Assembly (NCBI GenBank): GCA_035578175.1 | Contig: JAQMRL010000006.1 | Location: 52,676,001 to 52,740,000 of the forward strand | Reading direction: 5' to 3' | Length of the DNA: 64,000 nt | DNA from: Catonia carolina | Lineage: Eukaryota > Arthropoda > Insecta > Hemiptera > Achilidae | In this document: piece by piece, positions 20,570-31,610 of the stretch | Position numbering within the stretch: position 1 is the first letter of the stretch | How the letters are laid out: every line of letters begins with the position of its first letter | Notes under the pieces: model-generated | The model's database searches: none | What the model saw: only the letters and a program-made list of their open reading frames with translations | Told to the model about the DNA's origin: nothing | Position numbers and translations under genes: made by a program

Positions 20570-21165
20570 AAATTTAGGTATATCAATTACAAAAGATGTA
20601 GCGTGTTACAGGTATGCAGATATTTTTTCAATTTAGGTATGTTGTTGTTGTTTAGGTCAACAGCCGAAAGGCTGGCTTGAACCTCTAGAGGTTTTACTAA
20701 GTAAAAACGAGGAGTAAGGTGGTTTACCATTGCCTTCCTCACTGAGTTGAAAGAGTATGCTTATCAGCATGCCAGGCCCTCCGAAAAGCACTCACTTTCC
20801 ACCCTGCAAATGACACCTTCACTTCATTCACCACAGGGTCTGGCTGCATAGTGAAATTCATTACTCTCAGAGGAGATAACTCTGACTAGTGTCTTTTACA
20901 CCTCTACCTCTTCTGTTCTTAAATAGTTTAGTCATATAAGTGGCTAACTATGTGATAAGAAACAGAACTATTTTTTTTTAGCCCTGGACCAAACATATAG
21001 AGTGCAATTAAAATAACACTCCACCTGCCCGTTTTGGGCATAATTTAGGTATATCAATTACAAAAGATGTAGGGTGTTACAGGTATGTAGATATGAAACG
21101 ACTTGTGCAAGATAGAACAGCTTGGAGAACTGCATCAAACCAGTCAAGAGACTGGTGACAAAAAA
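20570..21165 (+). mobile_element. LINE-B 3' end, split and partly duplicated around SINE-4
   Basis: LINE-B 3' sequence lies at 20573-20629 and again at 21042-21165. The second block runs to the end (CTGCATCAAACCAGTCAAGA, GACTGGTGACAAAAA). The first 50 bases (TATATCAATTACAAAAGATG) occur in both blocks, so more than the SINE target site is duplicated. Confidence 0.75.
20641..21041 (-). mobile_element. SINE-4 copy, full length with 11-bp target duplication
   Basis: AATTTAGGTAT flanks it at 20630-20640 and 21042-21052, which fixes both ends. The 5' end is TATGCCCAAAACGGGCAGG, a small hairpin TGCCC/GGGCA. The 3' end is GACCTAAACAACAACAAC. This is the reference copy for the family. Confidence 0.9.
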
Positions 21166-21808
21166 TAATATCAATTTTATCTTGACAGATCCTATAGTCC
21201 CTTCTCGAGTCTCATGGATGTAATCTTGTCCTTTATATTAACATAGGGCAAGGAAAAATGAAAATAAATTGATTGTGGTAAATAATAAAACAAAACTAAT
21301 AAAATAATATTATTTTTATTTCCATATCAGAAGTTTTATTCAATTAAATCTACCTTATCGATACAAGTATAAAAACTTTTCAAGTAATCCAAAGTTAATT
21401 ACAATAACTTAATTAATTAACTTATTTATAATGCACTGTAATTGCAATCGAACTTAAACAAATAATTTTCTATTGATAAAATAATCGTTTATAAAGTAAA
21501 TTATGGTTTAAAATTCCTTAATATCTATTTATAGAAATCACCCGAGTTAAAATATAAATACCGTAACTAGATTAAAAATTAAAAGTGGTAAATTCCACGT
21601 CACTAATGTTTTTAGTTATACTTAATTATATTTACTGTTTTTCTTAACCTGAATTTATTTATTTATTTAAATACGGTGGCTAGTGCTTATTATGATTGCT
21701 CTATGTAAAAGAATCGCATCAGTAACAGTCTGACCATGATGTCATCGTAAATAAAGAATAGGTCTACATTTTTACACTGTCATTCATATTTCATATTTTT
21801 TAATACGT
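21166..21808. other. no gene seen
   Basis: AT-rich sequence with no supported feature. Confidence 0.4.
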
Positions 21809-22524
21809 GAGTCATTTAAAAAGAGCGCCGGGTTTTAAATTAAGTGGGAAATTTTTGTTTGTCGGTTGGCAACATTGTTTTATACATTTTTTGTAGCTGT
21901 TTCCATAAACATTCTGATTTCTGCCTCAGTATCTATCTAAGTCATGGAGCAGTATAAGTATCCACAATGAGTGACAGTTTGGTGTGGCTTTTGAGCATGT
22001 GGCATCATTGGCCCATATTTTCTTTAAGATGAGGCAGGTCAAGCTGTGACAGGTAATGGAATCCGATACCGTGCGATGATAAGATAGTTTTTGTGGCTTC
22101 ATTTAAATAGAATCAGGAGTAGGTTTCAGGAGGATGGTGTCACCTGGCACGTTTCCCGCAAAACAATTCAGATGCCCGTAAATGGTTCCAGGATCGGTTC
22201 ATTTCATATAATGCTGGCCATCAATGGTAACCAAGGGGACGTGACTTAATTCCTTATGATTTTTATCTTTGAGGTGCTCTAAAATCATTGGCATAAGTCA
22301 ATATCCCCCAAAACAACCGTGACTTAAAAGAGGAAATTTGATGAGTTGTCAGCATTATCCAAGTGGAAACTTGTTGGGCAGTCATAGCGAATTTCATGGA
22401 CAGAGTTCTCACATGCCAGGACAGTAGAGGAGGTCATATGCATTGAGACGAGCATGTTTATCTTTTTGAAATAATAAAGTTCATAATTTAATATACGAAA
22501 ACCGGCGCTCTTTTTGAATGACTC
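21809..22524 (+). mobile_element. Tc1/mariner-type element, deleted, 23-bp terminal repeats
   Basis: GAGTCATTTAAAAAGAGCGC at the left, and GAGTCATTCAAAAAGAGCGC when the right is reversed, extend to CGG. The 3' part encodes a broken transposase end: DLIPYDFYL, stop, GALKSLA, then AVIANFMDRVLTCQDSRGGH. The PxDFYL block fits the last catalytic region of mariner-like enzymes seen in insects. Most of the transposase is deleted. I could not define the target duplication. Confidence 0.7.
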
Positions 22525-22527
22525 TTT

Positions 22528-22694
22528 TTTTTCTTTTTTTTTTTTTTGTTTAACTTCCGACTGTTTTGAAAATTGCTGCTACTGCAGACAATGAAGGATG
22601 AAATGAATTTTTTTTTGTAACGTATGAAAAAATGCCATGCCCGAGTGGGATTTGAACCCAAGACCGTGTGATGAGAGGCAAGCACGTTACCAAC
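22528..22694 (-). mobile_element. SINE-1 copy, 5'-truncated, 12-bp target duplication
   Basis: GAATGACTCTTT flanks it at 22516-22527 and 22695-22706, placing it at the end of the preceding DNA transposon. On the minus strand it reads GGTAACGTGCTTGCCTCTCA, B box GGTTCAAATCC, then the alternative tail CAGTAGCAGCAATTTTC ending in A-rich sequence. Confidence 0.88.
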
Positions 22695-22706
22695 GAATGA
22701 CTCTTT

Positions 22707-24813
22707 ATCGACATTTACTTTTTTATTTACACATCAATCTTTCAGCCTACAATTTAATCCTAATGTAAAAATACTTTAAATTTTCATTAACCGTTTATAC
22801 TGCTACAGTTTTTCTATGATTTCTTTTTCCTTAACTTACATGTTTCAGTGGATCCACTATCACCGGAGTACAATTTGAAACTAAACAACCTCCCATTTAA
22901 TATTTATGTTATGGTTGTATATTTTTGAAGATCCTTGAACGTAATAAATGGCACAATATAAATAACTGATAATACAAAAACCACCAAACACACACTAGTT
23001 ACAGTATGTAAGCTTTTCATGATAGTGTGTATGCATTAACATATTTATGTAGTAAGTGATGATGGATTCATGATATCTGAAAGGATCTATGGACATTTTT
23101 AATAATGTGAGTCAGTGACGGCTCATGCCTCCAAAACTAGGTGAAGTTGCAAAAACCCGAGAAAAAATAATACACAAATAAGTATCCGTGAGACTCCCGA
23201 GATTAAAAAAATATAAAATATACACACACAAAACAAGCAAAACACATGTAGATAGAAAATACAGGAGCGGTAAGGAAGTTGGTCGATCCGCTGGGATCTC
23301 TTCACTATTTAGGGATGGGTGAGGAGAACTAGCATAGTTGCTACTGACATCTCAATTGTCATGCCAACCTGCTTGCGCTGGCAGAGAAAAGGCATCCACC
23401 TGGTGACCGCACTCTCACCCGCCAGTACATGCCGTACACAATAGGTTCGTTCGCTTTATTTGCATCATTTTTACACACCCGTAAAAAACCATACAACCAA
23501 GGTTCCAATGAAGAAATCACTCCTTGGAAGAAGACAGCAGTGTAATGGAGATACCTATCCCTTTATCCTGTCTTTCCCCTTTTACCCCCACAATCACAAG
23601 TATAGTCTGATTTTCGTTAAGGAGATTGCTGGGCAAAACATGTGTCTGCATTAGTATAGTCTTGTATGTATTGCAATAGGGCAGTGTATGTAATCAACAA
23701 TGGAACATCATGCCTACTAAATACAATGGGTGTTGTCAATTTTCAACAATAAACTGACTGTACATCTTAACTGTAGGTTGGAGGGGTATGCGGATGCGTA
23801 GCCCAGCGCTCACAGCAATTAGCTTGGGCTTTACTATTCACGCTGCAAAAGGAGGTAAGAGGCTGCATCGTTTTGTATTTTCTTTACAGTGCATTCTGGA
23901 TACGCCAACCAAATAAAATTCCACAAGACACAAACAGGCCACGCATACAGTCCACTGCTCTGGAGGGCAGTCCCGCATGATCTTTCCTATTGTGTTTTTG
24001 TCTCGCTCAGGGGCAAATCCATCGCACCGCACAATCGCGCTATCAGAAGTGTTTAATAGAAATGAATAGTGTTTTGGGTTGAGGTAAATGTCCTAGTGCT
24101 GCAGATAAGCCAAATATAATAATAATAATAAATTTTTGACTAAAATGTAATTTTTTTAAAATTTGAAGATGAAAATCTAAAATCTCACAATTTTAATACC
24201 TTTCAACTTATCCCATGATTTTTCTTAAACCTAAATTTCTTTGTTTAATCTTTTAACCAAATATCTTCATAACTAAAAAAATCAACACTATTTGTAAAAA
24301 CTTAGTATTTCCGTTATATAAAAAATTTCGTGATAAAAAACCAAATAATGAATAAATTCAGTAAATAATTTACAGTAAATATAAAAGTATAACTAATTAG
24401 ATGTATTAATTAATAATTTGTACCATAACTACTTCACTTCTAGATAAAATTTATTTTAAATTTTGTACCAATATTGTACTAAACCCTTAATAATATTAAG
24501 GATTTAGATTTATAAAAAATCTTTTACAATAAATAAGTGGTTGAACAAGCTTAAAATGTAAATTTTATAACAATAATATGGGTTATAATTAAATTTGAAA
24601 ATAAATAAATAAATAATATACTAGGTACAATTGTTTTAAACAGAACCAAATTTTTTAATCATCTATGTGGTGCAATCTGTCAACAATGTGTTTTTAATAA
24701 TTATCTAATTTAATTTCAACTAAAATAAAACCTCGCTTATCTGAACCTTGCTCAACCAAAACAGATCTGAAAAACTTTATTTTTAATTAGGTGATAATTT
24801 AATCTCACTATTG
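22707..24813. other. no gene called; one pogo-like end
   Basis: 2.1 kb without a recognised gene. GC rises at 23340-24060 (for example GCTTGCGCTGGCAGAGAAAA and a 64-codon minus frame at 23838-24032), but no family is recognised. CCTCGCTTATCTGAACCTTG at about 24731 resembles a pogo/Tigger end. Confidence 0.35.
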
Positions 24814-25200
24814 TACATACAGAGTGTCCCACGAGGAAACTTTAATGAAGTAATTCCACAGCAAAGCTAAAAAAAACTGTTTTCAGACGATAGATTTTTC
24901 AATTTTACTTTGAAAGTCATGGAAACTATTGAAGATACAGTTCTAAAACCTATTTTACTCAATATATCGGATCAAAATTCATAATGAACCATCAAATTTA
25001 CTCATTAAATTCAGTCCCTAGACTTCCAAGATGGCTTTATTTAGGTGTAGGTTCTAAACCCAAGGCAAAATCTTTCGCTAGCCGTAACACGCTAATGAAG
25101 CATTTCTGGACCTAAGTTCAAATGAACTTTTTTTATTATTTTGATAAGAGGAACACGCATATAAAGTGTGTTGGTTTCTTCGTGGGACACCCAGTATGTA
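24814..25200. mobile_element. MITE with 27-bp terminal inverted repeats
   Basis: TACATACAGAGTGTCCCACG at the left and TACATACTGGGTGTCCCACG (right end reversed) continue into GAAAC. The 387-bp interior is non-coding. Tc1/mariner relationship is likely from the TA-containing ends but not proven. Confidence 0.75.
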
Positions 25201-25582
25201 CAGTACAGCACTTAAATACTTAGCGTAAGTTAACCCATTGATTGACCAATTTTTGATAATGTATTTTGTTCTAAATGACTATTTTCTTATTTTTCATTTC
25301 TATGTAAAAATAACACTTAAAATTACAGAAAAATAGTTTTAAAATATTATCCCTTTGTATCTGACGATTTTATTCAAATTTAAATTTCAAAATCTTCGTC
25401 ATCACTAAATAATTATAATGCTTCAATTATTTTGTCCGCAAGGTTTGCAATATTATATCCTGAGCTGAATTTTTAAACAATGAAATGTACGTGATGCAGT
25501 TAGTTTCTACATTGATAACAAAAATCATACGGACTGAATACGTATACGTAGACCAACCAGACCCTCTCACATTTATTAAAAA
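25201..25582. other. no gene seen
   Basis: AT-rich spacer between a MITE and HINE copy 7. Confidence 0.4.
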
Positions 25583-26515
25583 TCTGGTGTGAAACACTCA
25601 CACAACTTTCTCTTGCCAGTGCAAATAATTAACAATAAACCTAATATTAGTAATAAAACATAAGAAATAAACAAAAAACTAACCTCAATAAACATGACCT
25701 AATTTTAATCATGAGTGAAAGACGCAAAATGAAAATCAACCTCAGTTTGGCTTAAAAGTACAGAAAATCACTCTTTCACGCTAAACTAGGCTCTGTAGAG
25801 AAAAATGCTCTAAATAAAAGTTGTAGATCTTTTAATTTTCTATAAATTTAATTATATACACTTTTGTCGTAAAATGCATAATAAGGCCGAAATGTTAAAA
25901 AAATCGATTTTTCTCACGTTTTCGTGAGAAAAAAAACAGTAAATCGCAAATTACCGCTAAACTAAGCGTTATACAAAAAAATGTTTGAAATAAAAGTTGT
26001 AGGTTTTTAAATTCTCTACAACTTATATTATATAACGTTTTGCGCTAAAATGCATATTAAAGCCGCAATCTTAAAAATAAAATGTTTTTACGTAAAAACA
26101 GCCTCACGCAGAATTTCAGCAAACATGGCGCCTACCCTATCTTGTAGAGAATAAAAAATTGAATAAACCAGGCGATTTTAAAGAAAACGTAGGACCAGTT
26201 TTTGAGAAAATCGTAAAAAAGTGAAAAATTATACGAATAAACTACTACTTCCGGTTGACCGATTTTGATGAAAATGTTCGTGTCGGGTCCGGTAGTGGTA
26301 TGTAACTTAAGTTTCAAGTTTCAAGTTCGTACGATGTTCTGTTCTTGAGATATTCTGTTCACACACACACACACACACACAGACCAATCGCTAAAAACAT
26401 GTTTTTTGGGTTCAGGGGGTCTGAAAACGTATAGATCCGGTGAAAACTCGATTTCGAAAAATCGACATGAAAACAATACTTTCCTTCCTATATATTCATA
26501 TAGGCAAGAGAAAGT
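25583..26515 (-). mobile_element. HINE copy 7, full length
   Basis: Both ends, the 3' hairpin and a 20-base CA tract (about 26360) are present. The 61-codon minus frame at 26132-26317 recurs in other copies and only reflects copy similarity. Confidence 0.85.
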
Positions 26516-26759
26516 AAAAATAACCGAAATTACATTAAAAATACACAGCGAGCAGTTATCGTCAAAGTCACCATTGTGTTTTTAAACGGCGTGGAGTCTG
26601 ACTCGTCATAGTCAATAAATTAAAGTACAGAGCAGTGTAAAATGAAATAAATTATGAATATAAGGTTTCATTATTCTAGGAATTCGTTTAGTACTAATGT
26701 GTATATTGAACTGTCATTTATCTATTGTGATGAAAATTTCTATTGTATACCAAAGAAGG
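26516..26759. other. no gene seen
   Basis: Short AT-rich spacer with no recognised feature. Confidence 0.4.
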
Positions 26760-27694
26760 TTGTCCATAAAAAGCAGATGGAGTGTTAAATTATTTGGAAT
26801 CAATCTGTTAGTTCCAAGGTTACAAAAAATAGTTCTGTTTCTTATCACATGGTCAGCCAATTATATGACTGAAAAAAATAAAAACAGAAAAGGTAGAGAT
26901 GTAAAAGATACTAGTCAAGAGTTTTCTACTCTAAGAGTAATGAATTTCATTATACAGTAGAATCTTGGTAGTGTCCGGCACCTCCAGTAATTCGGCCCTT
27001 AAATTATTAGGCCTAAAAGTATGAAACCTCACCCAGGACAGATTTTGGTAAAAGATTTAAATTGAATTAGGGAAATCAACTCGACCTAATTACGGCGGAT
27101 TTAATATAACATGTATGTTTAGGATTTGATCAAAAAAATTAATAAGCAGACCTTAATTATTGTTAAATGGAATAATTTTTAGCCTTTTATCCAAAACCCA
27201 GAACTGGGTCATACTCTATACTTCATGCTGAATTGACAACGAAATGTAATTCTCAGAACACGAGCACCCCCACACCGCACTAGGCGATGTCAATAGCCGA
27301 TAATTATGTTTAGTACAATGACTACAGAAGTACTCAGGAAACCTTTTTTAATTAGTTAATTTAATTTAAAATCACATAGAAATCAATATATATTCAATTT
27401 TTGTTAAAATTTATAATTTATAGTTCCAAAATTCCAACACTTCTGGCACCCTCTCGGCCCCGAACAGGCCGGAATACTGAGATTCTACTGTACAGTCAAA
27501 CCCTGAATGAAGTAAAGGTGTCATTTACAGGGTGGAAAGTAGATGCTTTTCAGAGGACCTGGGCATACTGAAAAGCATACATTTCCATTCAGTAAGGAAG
27601 GTAATCAATAGTAAACCACATCGCACTTCATTTTACTTAGTAAAGCCTCTAGAAGTTCAAACCAGCCTTTCAGCTGATGACCTGAACAATACCA
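26760..27694 (+). mobile_element. SINE-4 copy interrupted by a pogo-like MITE
   Basis: SINE-4 blocks 26760-26954 and 27491-27694 are collinear. The break falls inside the segment TTCATTGTACAGCCAGACCC of other copies. The copy is worn and was present before the DNA element arrived. Confidence 0.82.
26955..27490. mobile_element. pogo/Tigger-like MITE with TA target
   Basis: It starts CAGTAGAATCTTGG and ends CTGAGATTCTACTG, with TA on each side. Subterminal CCGGCACC and GGCCGGAATA fit the TCCGG-type ends of this group. No transposase is seen in 536 bp. Confidence 0.75.
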
Positions 27695-28140
27695 AAGATG
27701 GCGCACTGTATTCAATGCCAATACTCTCAACCGGTGCTTCATTGAAAACTTTAGACTATAATAATTTAAATTAGATACCGTAAAAATATTAATCACTGTA
27801 CAGTATTAAATTTTATTCTCATGAAATAACTATATTTTTGTTTATAGTACGTACTAATAAACAATCATAAGAAATATAGTATAATCACTTTAATTTTTAA
27901 ACAAAAGTATGTCTTTGCAAGGTATCCGGACTTTCACATATCTGAAATCGGGTTTGCCCCCTATATTTTGGTTAACACTTTCAGTGTGAAGCACAGTATA
28001 TATATACTGTGGTGGGGATTTTAGTCGGCATGTGGACCACAGTATATATACTGTCTGGCTGATAGCTGTGCACACAGCATGTGAGACAGATAGAATGATA
28101 GGACGACGACAGTTATTACCTTTTATAAAAACATCACATA
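27695..28140. other. no gene; short palindromes
   Basis: Two CACAGTATATATACTGT-type palindromes occur at about 27996-28015 and 28038-28055. They may belong to the upstream part of the LINE-A fragment that follows. Confidence 0.35.
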
Positions 28141-28229
28141 ATGCTGTGTAGACTACACAGTTTGTGTTTATGTACAACGTATACAAATGATACACAATCT
28201 AAATATAGCCCAATTATTCGTCATGCTGA

Positions 28230-28665
28230 ATCACCAAAGGATTACAGTTCAGTGTGGCGACAGAATTTCGTGTATAAAGTTATGGGTACAAGAATTAAAC
28301 TGTACAAAACTATGGCAGTCCCGGTTTTGCTGTATGGCAGTGAAAGTTGGACCATGACGCAACGAGAGAGAACTCTAATACAAAGTGCAGAAATGAAGTT
28401 TTTAAGGGCGACGGCAGGCTATAACAGACTGGACATGAAACGTAATGAAAGTATTAGAGCAGAATTACAGGTCCAACCACTATTAGACGGCATTGCGCGC
28501 TACAATTCCAGGTGGTGTGAACATGTGAATAGAATGCGAGAGGAAAGACTACCAGTCCAAATATTAAGTTATGCCCCACGGGGTAGACGTGATAGAGGCA
28601 GACCGCTACGAAGATGGGTGCCGGAACAGGCTTTAGGCCTATCCGTGTTTGGGTGATGATGATGA
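28230..28665 (+). pseudogene. LINE-A reverse transcriptase C-terminal fragment
   Basis: The frame gives RIKLYKTMAVPVLLYGSESW, TLIQSAEMKFLRATAGY and ILSYAPRGRRDRGRPLRRW, the thumb and C-terminal block of RTE/CR1-like RTs. It ends in a GATGATGATGATG tract. The catalytic domain is absent. The frame is open from about 28141, but resemblance begins near 28230. Confidence 0.85.
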
Positions 28666-28857
28666 TGAAGTTATGATATTTTCTTTGTATATTATTAAAT
28701 TTGTTAATTTCACGTTCCAAGCTGAAATGCCTAAAATGTAATTTATATCAACGCTTGGCAGTAAAGCACTTTGTAGTCAGAGTAAGGAAACCGCTTTCAG
28801 AGTATATATTTTTATAGAAAGATAATAACGAATTTCTTAATGATTCCAATATCTAAA

Positions 28858-29089
28858 GCTCGCCATCATGCTGCTGACAGGACTGGCATTTCAAAGTGGT
28901 TTCTTCCATATCAACCAGACTTTAACTCTATCGAAATGATATGGTCAGAAGTAAAACAATATGTTCACAGTTGAAATACCGAAATCACAACGGAAAATAT
29001 GAAATCTTTGTTTGAGGAAAAAATTATTTCCATGGGTCCAGAAGACTGGATTCTCAATTGTGAACATGTAATAGATGTTGAAAATTAAT
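28858..29089 (+). pseudogene. DDE transposase C-terminal fragment (IS630/Tc1 type)
   Basis: The plus strand reads WFLPYQPDFNSIEMIWSEVK, then QYVHS, stop, and SMGPEDWILNCEHVIDVEN. The block LPxxxPDxNxIExIW carries the third catalytic residue (Glu) of DDE_3/Tc1-like transposases. An internal stop and missing N-terminal domains make it a relic. No terminal repeats were found. Confidence 0.78.
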
Positions 29090-31078
29090 ACAAATTGTGA
29101 GAGCCCCAAATAGACAATGCTTTAAATTATTTTATAATTACGAAGAGTGTTACTGATAATTGCTCATCTAAAATTAGTAGTGATGAATCATTAAATGGCA
29201 TTAAAGAAATTTAATGGGTTTCTAATACATTTAAGATAAGCAAAAATGTGGCAACCATTTATAAATTAATTATTAACACAAGGAAATAAAGTAAATAATT
29301 ATTAACCCAGTTCAAACTGTTGATCTAATTTTAGGCAGTGCACAATTGACGGTGGGGGAGGTGAAAAAACATTCTACAGCTAGATCAGTATAAGTCGAAA
29401 ACTGGTAAATATTGTACTTTTCTAGTAGGGTTTTCATTCTTTGACGCATCTAACAGTGTTTACAGAAATAGAATATCATAAAAGGGAAAGTTTTTATTCC
29501 CTCTATAGTGTGTAGGTAGCACTGATTGTTTGTTTTGAATGAAAGTCTGTCCAGCTCGTGTGTAAGTCAACGTACATGCATGATCTTCAGTTGTGTTGAA
29601 GCTATGACAATTCTGTTACGGAATTCGCCCTTGGTGGTGTTAGGACGAGTTCATTTTACTGTTCAGGAGGGGGTATACCATCACCCAGTCAAAAATTCAA
29701 CACTGCAAGGTTGCAAGGAAATTGTAACAGCTTCCATCTTACCGCACAAACTGAATTGTTCAAACAATGTCGTTGTAGAGAAAATAATTTCCTACATTAC
29801 AGTTGCTTACAGCTGTAACCGAGATGTAATAATGGCTCTGTGACGCCACCGTGAAGAATGTAAAATATCATCCCTTCACCTTCCAAAATGGACTCATTTT
29901 GAACATTTTGTAACTTCGTCAAATATTTACAGAAATTTAAATGAAAAATATACATTTATTCAGTAAACTCTTTTCTACAAAACATGTTTTATAATTTTTT
30001 TTGCTAAACTGAAATTTAAGCTCGTTATAGTAAAAAAACTGAAGTAAACACAAAACTTTTCGCGCCTCTAACGCAAAGAATTATGATGCGATTTTCATGT
30101 TATTATACTCAAAAGAGGCGTACGTATTATATGAATCAGCAGTATTTTTTCAGAATTTTTAATCAGTAATAACATTAGATAAAACAGTTATCTTGAGAGC
30201 GCGTTTTGTTTTTGCAATCCTTTTGTTTTACGAGAAGCAGTTCGTGCCGTAAGGGTTAACAAACCATTTTACAATATATTAACTGTCTAAGTAAAGATCA
30301 TTGAGCTGTGACTAATTTCCAAATAAAATTATCATACTTTTATAACAGTGTTGGAAGATCAAAGCTTGGCACTAAAAATAAATAATTATCTAATTATCTT
30401 GAAATCATTAATAAATCACTAATTAATTTTTTTCTAATATACAAAACATACAATTTTTGTACAAATAATATTCAAATTTTACATACTTTATTCCAAGATA
30501 TATATAAACACAAGCATCAAAATTACAATAGCATGCCACCTTCCCAAACCGTTCATAAATGTTTAACATCAGTTATACAATACTTAAAACAAAATTACTT
30601 CACATATATTAAGAATGTATGTGCACCTGTAACAAGAATGTATAAACTATATTCAATCACAATCTTACTTCAATCTATCCTAGACTGTAACAAAATTATA
30701 AATTAATCATTTTATTAAACTACAACAAAATAATTGAAATAAAATTGTTTACAAACAGTACTGTGGTTATTTATGTAAACTAGATATAAAAATTGTGTGT
30801 ATGATTAAATGTGGCAAATGAGTAATAGAATACGCAAAAATTAGTGCTACGAAGAAGTAAACTGAAACAGAGGACATCGAAGTTGCCTGACAATCTGTTG
30901 CTAAAATGTTCAATTCACAATATTACTATTCTAGTTACATATCATTTGTTCATAATTAATGAGTAGATTAATAACTAGAACACAAATAAAACCCAGTACT
31001 GAAACTTAAGGTTAATAGGTTATTGGTGGGAATTTTTAAATTGTCATCTATAATTTTCTTTGGTTCGTCCATCATACC
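29090..31078. other. no gene called
   Basis: 2 kb with a 105-codon plus frame (29526-29843) of unknown nature and otherwise AT-rich DNA. No splice-compatible or family match is recognised. Confidence 0.35.
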
Positions 31079-31610
31079 GACGTCAGAAACTACAAGAGAT
31101 AACAACAAACAGTTTTCAGATTTGTAATCTGTAATCTACACAAAAAGTTAGAGAGCCTAAACTGGGTTTGAAGTTCCGGTTTCAACTGAAAGTCAAGAAA
31201 TCAAGTCAGAAACCAAAAGAGATAGCAATAAACAGTTTTCAGATTCGTAATCTACACAAAAAGTTAGGCCGGGATTGGGTTTGAAGTTTTGGTTTCGATT
31301 GGAAGTGGCCCAAAACCGAACGTTAAGAAATCAAAGCTGGAATTTGAAAAGAAAATTAATGGAATTTGATTTTCTTAGGAGTAAATCATTGTTTCAAGTT
31401 CTGGTTTCGACCGGAAGTAAAGAAATCAAAATCAAAAACTACAAGAGTTAGCCACACAAGTTTTTGGATTTGTAATCTATACAAAAAGTTAGTAGGCCTG
31501 GATTGGGTTTGAAGTTCCAGTTTCGACCAAAAGTCGACAAATCAGTCAGAATTTGGAAACAAAATTAATGGCATTCAATTCCTCTTGAAGAGTTGATACA
31601 GAAATCACTT
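31079..31610 (+). repeat. irregular tandem repeat with GGTTTCGACCGGAAGT-like units
   Basis: Units contain, in order, CAGATTCGTAATCTACAC, AAAAGTTAG, GATTGGGTTTGAAGTT, GGTTTCGACCGGAAGT, AAGAAATCA and AATTTGGAAA-like segments. About three diverged units are present. A related array lies at 41.1-41.5 kb in the opposite orientation. Confidence 0.8.

Noticed and set aside
26132..26317. About 61-codon frame MKLKLHTTTGPDTNIFIKIG recurring in HINE copies
   Set aside because: It recurs because the copies are similar. It is interrupted in several and has no protein resemblance that I recognise.
29526..29843. 105-codon plus frame with several cysteines
   Set aside because: No recognised domain, no signal of splicing, and repeat origin cannot be excluded.
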